Below are positions 1 to 7,905 of a DNA stretch of 64,000 bases, piece by piece; within the stretch, counting starts at the first letter, position 1; each line of letters opens with the position of its first letter. The notes below the pieces were generated by a model. The model was not told the origin of the DNA. It ran no database searches and saw nothing but the letters and a program-made list of their open reading frames with translations. Source of the DNA: Planctomycetota bacterium (GTDB lineage: Bacteria; Planctomycetota; UBA1135); assembly GCA_002705055.1 (NCBI GenBank), contig PAHY01000034.1, positions 1 through 64,000 on the forward strand, in the 5' to 3' direction. The translations under genes and the position numbers were made by a program.

Positions 1-519
1 GTCAACGTCGCCAGCGGTTTGGATGAACTGGAAGCCATTGATCGGATTCTTGCCAGGAGGGGGAGGTGGATGATCGATCCAGCCCAAGAACTCATGGGTT
101 TCAAAGTCCCACACGCGGAGGTCGGGGTTTCGCTGCACGTCCTGGGCGACAAACACCCACCCACCTGGCTGGCGCGCGATTGCCATGAGCGGCATAGTGA
201 TAAACGTCCCCATGTTGACCTGGTCTGTATCAATCCCCCCGACAAACCTACGGGACGCATGAACCATACCGTAGAGAGGAGCGAGTTCACGCGTGGCGGT
301 GTAGATGCCCTGGACAGTGATCAAAGCCGAACTTCGAGAATTTCCCGGTTCGGACATGAGCATTGGGCGGCCCCACCAACCCTCCTGGCTGCTTGTCAGC
401 TTGGGGAGGATTACTTCGCGAATGACTAGCTCTGGTTGAACGGTTGACTGGCCAGCCGCATCTGGCGCTGGCCACAAGAAGGCTAGCGCCAGAGGGAAAG
501 CGAGGCTAGGGATGCGCAT
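1..519 (-). CDS. Partial secreted protein of unknown function (3' end outside window)
   Basis: Reading the minus strand from the ATG at 519 gives 173 codons without a stop to the window edge. The product starts MRIPSLAFPLALAFLWPAP, a typical cleavable signal peptide ending near an Ala-Gly-Gln, followed by a soluble region with GWWGRPML and FETHEFLGWIDHPPPPP segments; the latter suggests a propeller- or lectin-like fold but no family is recognised. Its ATG overlaps the TGA of the upstream gene by one base (TGATG), a classical translational-coupling junction, so it is almost certainly co-expressed with the beta-helix protein. Base composition is similar to that gene and lower in GC than the xylulokinase gene beyond. 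Confidence 0.7.
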   Translation of the reverse strand, partial: MRIPSLAFPLALAFLWPAPDAAGQSTVQPELVIREVILPKLTSSQEGWWGRPMLMSEPGNSRSSALITVQGIYTATRELAPLYGMVHASRRFVGGIDTDQVNMGTFITMPLMAIARQPGGWVFVAQDVQRNPDLRVWDFETHEFLGWIDHPPPPPGKNPINGFQFIQTAGDVD

Positions 520-2693
520 CATTCGATCTCATCCGCTCCTTTGTCGCGGTCTCCAGTAGCGATCGCAGGGCGTGGGTCGTTTTCGTGATCGAGATCCGTT
601 TCCATCCCCTCAATCGGAAGGGTGAACGGAGTTTCACCGAAGACCTCGTTTACGCCGAGATTCCCCAGGTAGAACTGAGTCGCGTCCAGAGAAGTCCACA
701 GTATTGAAGAGGCTTCGAATGGCGAGGTGTCGTGGATCGAGCGGAAAAAGAGAGGGCCGGCGACCAAGTCATCTTGATAGCGGAGCCCTGCTGCGCCGAT
801 CTGGTCAAGGCCCATTGTGGGCATGTCGTCCAAGACAAACTTATTGGCACCATCAATCATCTGCTGCGGGAAGTCATCGTCGCTTGGATCCTTCCGCTGC
901 AAGATCGAGTTATAGAACTTCGTCCGGAGCGAACCGCCCGGGCCGCTCCACGCGTAGGTCGGCGTGTATCCACCAGAGCGATTGTGTTCCCGGATGTTGA
1001 TCGAGAACGCCTCGTTAGAGCCGACTTCCTCATTACCTGCGAGGGTGCAATGAGCAAGAGGAACGAGGAAGGTGGGCGTCGAATCGCTGTCCTCATCAAA
1101 GTCCGCCAAGTAACCTCCTGAGGAGTTATTCCAGATGATCGAGTTCACGATGCGGACGTTGAAGAAAGTCGACGGGAATGACGTGAAGAAGTGCACTCCT
1201 GCCTGGCCATTATTCGAAATCGAACACGAATCGATCACTCCTTGGCCGTAGTCGACGCTGTAGTCGTATCCGGGAACTCGGAGAAGAGAGCGAGTGAAGA
1301 TGCCTCCACCAACATCGACAAAGTGCCAGGCTCCCCCGACAATGCCATCCTGGTCGACTTCCATCGCAATCCCGTGCTTTCCGTTCTCATGGATCTCCAT
1401 GTCTGCAATGTCGAAGTAGAGGCCGGAGGGGGCTTTGTGTTGATCGTCAAGAATGGTCGACTTTGTCCGGGCAAAGACGCCATGACCCAAGTTGCTCGAT
1501 GACGTTGCCTGATCGGATTTCAGGGCAAGGTAGGCCTCGTCGCAATAGAGTTGAACTCCACTGTGATCGTTATCCGGCCCCTGAGCAAGGTGGCGGCCAG
1601 TCTCCCGCACAGTGGCACCGCCTCCGAGACTGACCTCTCCACGGTGCCAGCGAGCCACGACCGCGTGGATTCCAGCCAGTTTGAAGCCTTCGAGGGTCCC
1701 ACCATTCGCGTCGATGCGGTACCCGCCTCCGAAGTCCCGAAGCTGGTCACCGATTGCGCGCGTGGTGGCGAAGACGCCGACATCCCATCCTGCCGTCGGA
1801 TGACTCGAGGATGCTTTGCCCGCCAGGTCGCCTCCGATGAGATTGACGTTCACTTCAGGAATCGGAGTAAGAGTCCCTGTGATGGAGTGTTCCCTGTCGC
1901 CATCGCCGTGGACGTAGACCTCGATGAGACGTGTGAAGTACTGTTGTGCAGTCGCCCCCAGGTAATAGGTCCCTGGGACGGAAGGTCCGGTCGACGCCAT
2001 GGATTCGAAACTGCCGATCGTCTCCAGGTTCCGAATCTCAGCATTCACGACCGGCGGGTCTCCGGTTGCCGAGGCGCGGACCGCGTGGAGGCGAATGCCG
2101 ATCGCGGGATCCTGGAAGACGGGTGGGTCGTTCTCTCCGGGAGGGATGGGGAGAGGGGATCGGATCTTACAGTCTCTGATCGCGAGGTCGATCTGTGAGG
2201 ACGACGTATTCTCGACGTCGATCGCCGTGGTGTTCCAGCCAAACTGACACCGAGCAACGACGCCTTGGAAGTCACTGTTTGAGTCAACCTGAATGGCTCG
2301 AGTCCCACCGAAGAAGAAGATGTCCTCGACTCGCGTGGCCCGTGCGGTGGGCGATCCCATCAGTTTGAAGAGCGCTGATGGGGGGCTCGCCGTGCTCGAC
2401 CAAACGGCAAGAGTCTCACCTCCATTTCCCCACTTCTTGACATGGACTCCGGGTTGAATCGTGATCGGAAAGACCTCCCCGGAGCTCTCGGTGTACCCGG
2501 TAAGAAGGGCAGGGTTCGAGCCAACAAATGGCTTGATCAGAATGTCATCTCCATCGTCAGCGACAGCCGCTGCTGCTGTGATCGTCGTATGAGTTCCTCC
2601 GCCTGCAGGATCGACGATCCATAGCTGATTTTGAGAAACAAGTGGGGGGGCTAGTGCCATTGCGGCCATGCCAAGAGAAAGGAATCGCTTCAT
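519..2693 (-). CDS. Secreted right-handed parallel beta-helix (pectin-lyase-like) protein
   Basis: The product is 724 residues from the ATG at 2693, chosen because it puts a signal peptide (MKRFLSLGMAAMALAPPLVS) at the N terminus; the longer frame from 2792 would bury it. The mature start, LWIVDPAGGGTHTTITAA, is the usual opening of DUF1565/pectate-lyase-like beta-helix proteins (a guide phrase announcing per-position probabilities of repeats). Multiple short segments with Asn/Ser/Asp turns (for example VVARCQFGWNTTAIDVENTS, CSISNNGQAGVHFF) fit helical rungs. The C terminus ends GDRDKGADEIE, a motif common at the end of such planctomycete proteins (DxGAxE). No catalytic triad is recognisable, so a structural or glycan-binding surface role is as likely as lyase activity. 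Downstream gene is coupled by TGATG. Confidence 0.75.
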   Translation of the reverse strand: MKRFLSLGMAAMALAPPLVSQNQLWIVDPAGGGTHTTITAAAAVADDGDDILIKPFVGSNPALLTGYTESSGEVFPITIQPGVHVKKWGNGGETLAVWSSTASPPSALFKLMGSPTARATRVEDIFFFGGTRAIQVDSNSDFQGVVARCQFGWNTTAIDVENTSSSQIDLAIRDCKIRSPLPIPPGENDPPVFQDPAIGIRLHAVRASATGDPPVVNAEIRNLETIGSFESMASTGPSVPGTYYLGATAQQYFTRLIEVYVHGDGDREHSITGTLTPIPEVNVNLIGGDLAGKASSSHPTAGWDVGVFATTRAIGDQLRDFGGGYRIDANGGTLEGFKLAGIHAVVARWHRGEVSLGGGATVRETGRHLAQGPDNDHSGVQLYCDEAYLALKSDQATSSSNLGHGVFARTKSTILDDQHKAPSGLYFDIADMEIHENGKHGIAMEVDQDGIVGGAWHFVDVGGGIFTRSLLRVPGYDYSVDYGQGVIDSCSISNNGQAGVHFFTSFPSTFFNVRIVNSIIWNNSSGGYLADFDEDSDSTPTFLVPLAHCTLAGNEEVGSNEAFSINIREHNRSGGYTPTYAWSGPGGSLRTKFYNSILQRKDPSDDDFPQQMIDGANKFVLDDMPTMGLDQIGAAGLRYQDDLVAGPLFFRSIHDTSPFEASSILWTSLDATQFYLGNLGVNEVFGETPFTLPIEGMETDLDHENDPRPAIATGDRDKGADEIE

Positions 2694-2848
2694 GAAAGAG
2701 GGATTGTTGAATGAATCGGCGAGAATCCTCGCCGGACTGGATCGGGAAAGTGGTCGGCCAATGGCCTGTCTCCACGCTAACCGCGATCTCAAGGAGCGGC
2801 AACGCGATTTGTCGGCACGATGACTGAGAGCGGGCGCTCTAGCGTCGA

Positions 2849-4285
2849 TCAGTCGAACAGCGATTGGCCCATCGCCAGGTAAGCGTGGAAGGCGTGCTGT
2901 AGATCAGTGAAATCCATTGCGTGTGCAGGGATCACGCGGCTGTCGCTTGGTTCCGGCAGCAATCGTGCAGGAGCGATGCCAGTGTCCATCGTCGCGGCAT
3001 GCAGCGCCGCGCCCAGCGCGGCGGACTCGGGCTCGCCGCCGAGGCGAATGTCGACTTTGAGCAGGCTGGCGAGGATCTCCTGCCACAGCGGATTGGCGGC
3101 GCCGCCGCCGACGAGTTGCACGCGCGAGGTGGTGAGGCCAAGCTCCTGCAGGCGCTGGAAGCCGTGTGCCAGCGCGAAGGAGGCACCCTCGAGCGCTGCG
3201 CGGTAGAGCAGGCCCGGGCGCAGCCCGCCGGGGCGGATGCCGTGCAGCACGCCGGTGGCGTGCGGCCAGTTCGGCGTGCGTTCGCCCGTGAGGTAGGGGA
3301 GGAAGACCATGCCTTCGCAGCCGGCCGGCTCCTGGCGCGCGAGCTCGGTGAGCTCTTCGTGGCTGAGGCCGAAAGCCTGCTGCGCCTCGTTGGGCACGGT
3401 GGTGCAGTTTTGCGTGCACACCAACGGCAGCCAGCCGCCGGTCGCGTCGCAGAAAGGCGCGACCTCACCGTTCGGGTCGACGATGGGCTGCGGGGAATAG
3501 CCGAACAGCGTGCCGCTCGTGCCGAGGCTGATGACCAGCAGCTCGGGGTCGAAGGCGCCGGCGCCCAGCGCCGACATCATGTTGTCCCCCGATCCGGCGG
3601 ACACGCGCACTTCGGTGGACAGGCCGAAGAGCTCGGCGATCTCCGGCAGCAGCGTTCCGTGCGCTTCATCGTGCGCCAGGATCGGCGGCAGCATGTCGGG
3701 CACGCGCGCGTCGATCCAGGCGGCGGCTTCCAAATCGTGCGTGCGCGCGACCGGATCGAAGATGCCATTGCCGCTGGCGTCGCCGGCGTCGGTCGCGTGA
3801 TTGCCAGTGAGCCGACCGTTCAGCCAGTCGTGCGGCAGCTGCAGCTTGGTGACGCGCGCGAACAGCTCCGGGTGGTGCTTCTTCAGCCACACCAGCTTGG
3901 GCGCGGTGAAGCCGGGCGGCACGGCGCGGCCGCTGGCCTCGGACAGCGCGCGCGCTTCCTCTTCCGGCTCGACGTCGCACCACAGCTTGGCCGGGTGCAG
4001 CACTTCACCGGCGTCGTCCAGCACCACCATGCCGTGCTGCTGCCCGCTCACACCGATCGCCTTGATGCGCGCTCGGTCCACGCCCTCGGCAGCGAGCGCT
4101 TCCTGCGTTGCAGCCACGAAGCCATCCCACCAGTCGGTGGGATTTTGCTCGGCGGCACCCGGCCGCGGGCTGGCCGGCGCTGGCAAGGCGCGACCGGCGC
4201 GCGCAACCACGCGGCGTGCGTCCGCATCGAAGACCAGGACTTTGACACCCTGCGTGCCGAGATCGATTCCGAGATAGAGGCTCAT
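2849..4285 (-). CDS. xylB: Xylulokinase (FGGY family)
   Basis: A 478-residue carbohydrate kinase that phosphorylates D-xylulose to xylulose 5-phosphate in the cytoplasm. The N-terminal phosphate-binding motif GIDLGTQGVKVLVFD is at 6-20, the xylulokinase-type SGQQHGMVVLD at 80-90, and the catalytic aspartate lies in GSGDN (Asp234). ISLGTSGTL at about 252-260 is the second FGGY nucleotide-binding element, and VQLVGGGAANPLWQEI near the C terminus is the third. Length is normal for XylB. It is read in the same direction as the xylA operon at 5.1-15.9 kb but is separated from it by a plus-strand gene, so it has its own promoter. With the xylose isomerase it completes entry of xylose into the pentose phosphate pathway. 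Confidence 0.93.
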   Translation of the reverse strand: MSLYLGIDLGTQGVKVLVFDADARRVVARAGRALPAPASPRPGAAEQNPTDWWDGFVAATQEALAAEGVDRARIKAIGVSGQQHGMVVLDDAGEVLHPAKLWCDVEPEEEARALSEASGRAVPPGFTAPKLVWLKKHHPELFARVTKLQLPHDWLNGRLTGNHATDAGDASGNGIFDPVARTHDLEAAAWIDARVPDMLPPILAHDEAHGTLLPEIAELFGLSTEVRVSAGSGDNMMSALGAGAFDPELLVISLGTSGTLFGYSPQPIVDPNGEVAPFCDATGGWLPLVCTQNCTTVPNEAQQAFGLSHEELTELARQEPAGCEGMVFLPYLTGERTPNWPHATGVLHGIRPGGLRPGLLYRAALEGASFALAHGFQRLQELGLTTSRVQLVGGGAANPLWQEILASLLKVDIRLGGEPESAALGAALHAATMDTGIAPARLLPEPSDSRVIPAHAMDFTDLQHAFHAYLAMGQSLFD

Positions 4286-4395
4286 CGTTCCTTGCTTGCG
4301 CGCGCCCAGCCTAGCTGCGCCGCGGTGGAAGCCTCCGACGCGCGGCGGTCGAATTGCGACGGAACCACGGCCGGGCGACGGGGGTTGGGCCTCTC

Positions 4396-4989
4396 ATGAT
4401 CGGAACATTGACTCTCGCAAGCCTGCTGTGGAGCCCCGCGGCGATCGCGCCCAGCGCGGTCGAACTGGCTCCAGCGCCGCTCGTTCAGGAGCCTGTCCAA
4501 GAGCCGGGCGATCAGCCCAAGACGGACAAGCCCAAGACAGATCGCGCGAAGCGGGGGGAGAACCCGCGCAAACGCGGCGACGGCGCGCGCAAGCGCCGCG
4601 GCGGCAACGGCGATACGCCGCGCAAGCAGGGGCGCACGGGCGATCGTCCGCCGCGCCAGCGCGGTGGCCAGACGGAGCGGCCGGGCCGCACCGAGCGCCC
4701 AGGCCAGGATGGCGCGCTGCGCCAGCAGATGCGTCAGCGCATGCTGGGGCGCGCCATGATTCTGAAGCGCCGCGCCGAGGTGCGCGAACAACTGCGGGGT
4801 CGCATGCAGGAGCGCCGTGGCCAACTGCAGCAGCGTCAGCGCGGTCCGTTCCTGCAGCAACGCAACCAGCTCCAGCCGCGGCAGCGCGGCGCCTTGCAGC
4901 AGCGCGGCCAACTCCAGCAGCGTATGCAACGCCTGCAGCAGCTGCGCGCCCAGCGGCAGGGAGGTCAGCGGCCTCCCCGGGATCGTTAG
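4396..4989 (+). CDS. Exported Arg/Gln-rich low-complexity protein
   Basis: 197 residues from ATG 4396 (an upstream ATG at 4354 would add a basic stretch before the signal peptide). The N terminus MIGTLTLASLLWSPAAIAP is a signal peptide. Residues about 35-85 are Lys/Arg/Asp-rich with repeated KP-KTD and RKRG/RPPRQRG elements; residues about 95-190 consist of Gln-Arg-Leu heptad-like runs (QQMRQRMLGR, LQQRNQLQPR) that would form a very basic helix. Function unknown; a nucleic-acid, polyanion or metal-stress binding role is conceivable but unproven. A strong hairpin terminator starts 26 bases after its stop in the same direction, which supports it as a real gene over the opposing minus-strand reading frame. 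Confidence 0.5.
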   Translation: MIGTLTLASLLWSPAAIAPSAVELAPAPLVQEPVQEPGDQPKTDKPKTDRAKRGENPRKRGDGARKRRGGNGDTPRKQGRTGDRPPRQRGGQTERPGRTERPGQDGALRQQMRQRMLGRAMILKRRAEVREQLRGRMQERRGQLQQRQRGPFLQQRNQLQPRQRGALQQRGQLQQRMQRLQQLRAQRQGGQRPPRDR

Positions 4990-5014
4990 GGGACCGGAAG
5001 AACTCGTACGAGAA

Positions 5015-5056
5015 GAGGCGGCACACCCGGGGGGGATGTGCCGCCTCGTTTCGTTT
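5015..5056 (+). terminator. Intrinsic terminator between convergent genes
   Basis: Perfect 11-bp GC-rich stem, GAGGCGGCACA at 5015-5025 with TGTGCCGCCTC at 5037-5047, 11-nt loop, followed by the T-rich gtttcgttt on the plus strand. It ends transcription of the Arg/Gln-rich gene before the convergent propeller gene. Confidence 0.8.
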
Positions 5057-5066
5057 GGATGCGCGT

Positions 5067-6608
5067 CTAGGGCAGCTGCGGCACCTCGCGCAGGCGACCG
5101 ATGCGGTCGCGGAAGAACTCGCAGACCCAGATGTCGCCGGTGACCGGATCGACCACGATGCCGTCGGCGCCCGGCATGCCGTCGCCCGGCACGAGGTCGA
5201 GGGGCGGGAAGCGCGTCATGAACTGGAAATCTGGCGTGATGAAGCCCAGCGCGCCCCCTGGCTTGGGCGAGTCCTTCGGTACATGGATCGAGTACCAGAG
5301 CTTGCCGTCTGGGCCCCACTCGATGGAGTGAATGCGGTCATCGACGCGGTCGTGCGCCGGCACCACCCAATCGCTCATCCCCGGGTTGCGGCCGTTGGCA
5401 TCGAGCTGCCAGGTGGCTGGATCATCGGCGCGGGAGGCGTCAAAGCGTGTGATCGTCGAGTCGAAGAACTCGTTGAACCAGATGTCGCCGTGGGGGTCAA
5501 CCAGCATTTCCCAGGGGCCCGGGCCGACGATGCGGCCGGTGCGGTTTTGCGCGATGCCTTTCGGGACCGGGTACTGATTCACATCACCAGTGATCGGATC
5601 CAGTCGTCCAATCGAGCTGCCCCAGAAGTTGGTGTACCAGAGCTTGCCGTCGGCGGTGAAGCGCATGTGCGCCGGCCAGCCGTTAGCGTTCGGCAGCATG
5701 TAGAAATGGAAGACCGGATCCTGCGGGTCGCCCGGGTAGGCTGCGAGGTGATCCAGGCTCGACTGGAAGTCGAAGAAGTTGTCATAGGGGATCACCTCCG
5801 GGTCAAAGCCGACCAGGGCTGCGCCTTCGACGAAGCTCGCCTGCGTGAACCAAATCCACTCGCGCACTGGATCCCACGCGAGGCCGACGACTTCATTGCT
5901 GCGTCCGGGCACGTTGTAGGCGCGAAACTCGGGGCCGCCGGGAGCATCGGGGATGACGCACACCACGCGGCTGTGGTTGCCGTGCACTCCGCCGTACAGG
6001 CTCTGTCCACCCTGCGTAAACCAGACCCGCCCATAGGGGTCGACGAGCACGTCCTCGCCCAGCACCGAGGTCGTGGTCTGCGCGTCGCCGAACAGGGTGA
6101 TCGCGAACGGCCCGGGTGAATCGAAGACCGGGATCATGAACTGCTCGACCACGCCGACCGCGGGGTCGAGCATATGGAAGGCCTTGTGGAACTCCTGGTT
6201 GATCCAGACGCGGTGCTGATCATCGACCGCGATCGAGAGCGGCGCGCCGTTGGTGCCGACGGTCTCGGGGATGTCGTAAGTCTGATACTCGTAGACGTGC
6301 ACAGTCACGAGCTTGCTTCGCCCCAGCGGAGTCTCGACCATCAGCTCGCCGCTGGGGGCATCGGGCGGCAGCTGCAACACGATCTTCTGATCCTCCCAGG
6401 AGGTGATCAGTGCCCCGGTGGAAGGGATCGAGAACTGCGCGGAGCCACTGCGCACCAGCAGGCGACTGCCCGCCCCGCCCAGGCCAAACTCGCGGCCGTG
6501 AATCTCGACGTACGAGCCCTGGTAGGTGGCGATGACGCGGTTGTGCACCCGCGGCGGCGTCGCCTGCGCGGCCGCCAGAAGGAAGGTCGTGGCGAAGGAA
6601 AGGAGCAT
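5067..6608 (-). CDS. Secreted streptogramin-lyase-like beta-propeller protein
   Basis: 513 residues from ATG 6608, which gives the signal peptide MLLSFATTFLLAAAQA; the longer start at 6641 lies inside an intergenic hairpin and is rejected. After an IPT/TIG-like segment (about 20-110, VIATYQGSYVEIHGREFGLG) the protein carries repeated blades of the form GxxWFNEF, DPxGRVWFTQGG, DGKLWYTNFWGSSIGRLD, which is the Vgb/SMP-30/NHL propeller pattern. The Vgb name is structural only: the expected substrate here would be a glycan, lactone or sugar acid in the periplasm, judged from the sugar-catabolic operon. It is the last gene after xylose isomerase and is separated from it by a 15-bp hairpin. Confidence 0.75.
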   Translation of the reverse strand: MLLSFATTFLLAAAQATPPRVHNRVIATYQGSYVEIHGREFGLGGAGSRLLVRSGSAQFSIPSTGALITSWEDQKIVLQLPPDAPSGELMVETPLGRSKLVTVHVYEYQTYDIPETVGTNGAPLSIAVDDQHRVWINQEFHKAFHMLDPAVGVVEQFMIPVFDSPGPFAITLFGDAQTTTSVLGEDVLVDPYGRVWFTQGGQSLYGGVHGNHSRVVCVIPDAPGGPEFRAYNVPGRSNEVVGLAWDPVREWIWFTQASFVEGAALVGFDPEVIPYDNFFDFQSSLDHLAAYPGDPQDPVFHFYMLPNANGWPAHMRFTADGKLWYTNFWGSSIGRLDPITGDVNQYPVPKGIAQNRTGRIVGPGPWEMLVDPHGDIWFNEFFDSTITRFDASRADDPATWQLDANGRNPGMSDWVVPAHDRVDDRIHSIEWGPDGKLWYSIHVPKDSPKPGGALGFITPDFQFMTRFPPLDLVPGDGMPGADGIVVDPVTGDIWVCEFFRDRIGRLREVPQLP

Positions 6609-6617
6609 GATCAAAGC

Positions 6618-6662
6618 AGAGGGGCTGCCTCCCTCTTCCAACGAAGCGGAGGCAGCCCCTCT
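6618..6662 (-). terminator. Strong intercistronic hairpin after xylA
   Basis: A perfect 15-bp stem (AGAGGGGCTGCCTCC at 6618-6632 and its complement at 6648-6662) with a 15-nt loop lies between xylA and the propeller gene. There is no clear U-tract on the minus strand, so it may be a partial terminator or an mRNA-stabilising hairpin that sets the ratio of the two products. Confidence 0.6.
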
Positions 6663-6688
6663 GTCAGCAATTGTGCCAGAAATCCTCG

Positions 6689-7873
6689 CTAGCGCACGCC
6701 CAGCAGGTGCTCCATGGCGATCTGGTCGAGACGCTCGTAGCGATGGCCGACCGCGGCCATGGCTTCAGGGTCATGCGCCATGTCACTGATCGCAGCGGCG
6801 TTGCTGCCGGAGTAGCTGTTCATCAGGCCAGCGACTCCATCCGGGTCGGCGTGCGTCGCGGCGAGCAGCTGCTGCACTTCCGGGTCGGCGTCGAAGACCT
6901 TGGCCTTGGCGGCGAGGATCTTGTAGGTGCGCATCGAACCGCGCGCGAAGTCCCAGACACCGTCGATGTCCTCGGTGCGATAGGCGTGCGAATCGAAGTG
7001 CAGCGGGCCGGTGTACGGCGCGTAACCGCCGGTGCCCTCGAGCAGGCGCACCAGGAAGAAGGCGCCTTTCACGTCTTCTGAACCAAAGCGCAGGTCCTGG
7101 TCGTAGCGGCCGATCTTCTGCGCGTTCAGGTCGATGTGGAAGAGCTTGTCGACCTCCATCGCCTGGGCGACGGCGTGCACCATCGAGAGGCCGGGCATGT
7201 TTTCGTGCGCGGTCTCCGGGTTGACGCCGCACATCTCGCTGTGCTCCAGCGTCTCGATGAAGTGCAGCATGTGGCCGGTGGTCGGCAGGAAGATCTCGGA
7301 GCGCGGCTCGTTGGGCTTGGCTTCGAGCGCGAACTTCTGCTCCCAGCCCTGGTCCTTGGTCCAGGCGCACAGGAAGTCCAGGCACTCGCGGTACCACTTG
7401 ATGGCATCGCGGGTGTCCTTGGCGGCGTCGGTCTCGAGGCCTTCGCGGCCACCCCAGAAGACGTTGATCTTCGCGCCCAGCTCGATGCCGGTCTCGATCG
7501 ACCGCATCACCTTCTGGATCGCGTAAGCGCGCACCTTCGGGTTGCTGGAAGTGAAGGCGCCGTCGCGGAAGACCGGATGCGAGAACAGGTTGGTGGTCGC
7601 CATCGGCACCGCCAGCCCGTGGTCCTCGCAGGCCTGCTTGAAGTCGGCGACGATCCGGTCCCGCTCGGCGGCGCTTGCGCCGAACGGAACCAGGTCATTG
7701 TCGTGCAGGTTGACGCCATAGGCGCCGACCTTGGCCAGCCCGGCGACGATCTCGGTCGGCGAGATGCTCGGTCGCACCCGGGGGCCGAAGGGGTCGGCCC
7801 CGGGGTTGCCGACCGTCCACAGGCCGAAGGTGAACCGGTCATCCGGCGTGGGGTCGAAGGAATCGCTCATCAA
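6689..7873 (-). CDS. xylA: Xylose isomerase, class I (Actinoplanes/Streptomyces type)
   Basis: 394 residues, the usual class I size, starting MMSDSF (either of the two Met codons). It interconverts D-xylose and D-xylulose, and often D-glucose and D-fructose. All catalytic elements are present: LHDND with His57 and Asp60, WGGREG at 140-145, LEAKPNEPR with Glu184 and Lys186, NPETAHE with Glu220 and His223, FHIDLN with Asp248, YDQDLRFG with Asp258/Asp260, and HFDSHAYRT with Asp294. These form the two-metal site. It sits downstream of an MFS transporter (33-base gap) and upstream of a propeller gene. In this operon it may act on the keto- or aldose sugar released by the DUF1080 protein as well as on xylose. 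Confidence 0.95.
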   Translation of the reverse strand: MMSDSFDPTPDDRFTFGLWTVGNPGADPFGPRVRPSISPTEIVAGLAKVGAYGVNLHDNDLVPFGASAAERDRIVADFKQACEDHGLAVPMATTNLFSHPVFRDGAFTSSNPKVRAYAIQKVMRSIETGIELGAKINVFWGGREGLETDAAKDTRDAIKWYRECLDFLCAWTKDQGWEQKFALEAKPNEPRSEIFLPTTGHMLHFIETLEHSEMCGVNPETAHENMPGLSMVHAVAQAMEVDKLFHIDLNAQKIGRYDQDLRFGSEDVKGAFFLVRLLEGTGGYAPYTGPLHFDSHAYRTEDIDGVWDFARGSMRTYKILAAKAKVFDADPEVQQLLAATHADPDGVAGLMNSYSGSNAAAISDMAHDPEAMAAVGHRYERLDQIAMEHLLGVR

Positions 7874-7905
7874 TCGGGGAGAAGCTTGCTTGCCGGACGG
7901 TCGGG

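Noticed and set aside
4282-5319. 345-codon minus-strand frame opposite the Arg/Gln-rich gene
   Set aside because: Crosses a strong terminator and overlaps the propeller and xylB genes; no signal or motif. Some doubt remains because the plus-strand gene is itself low complexity.
6609-6641. Upstream start codon for the lyase-like propeller gene
   Set aside because: It lies in the arm of the 15-bp hairpin and would place ten non-hydrophobic residues before the signal peptide.
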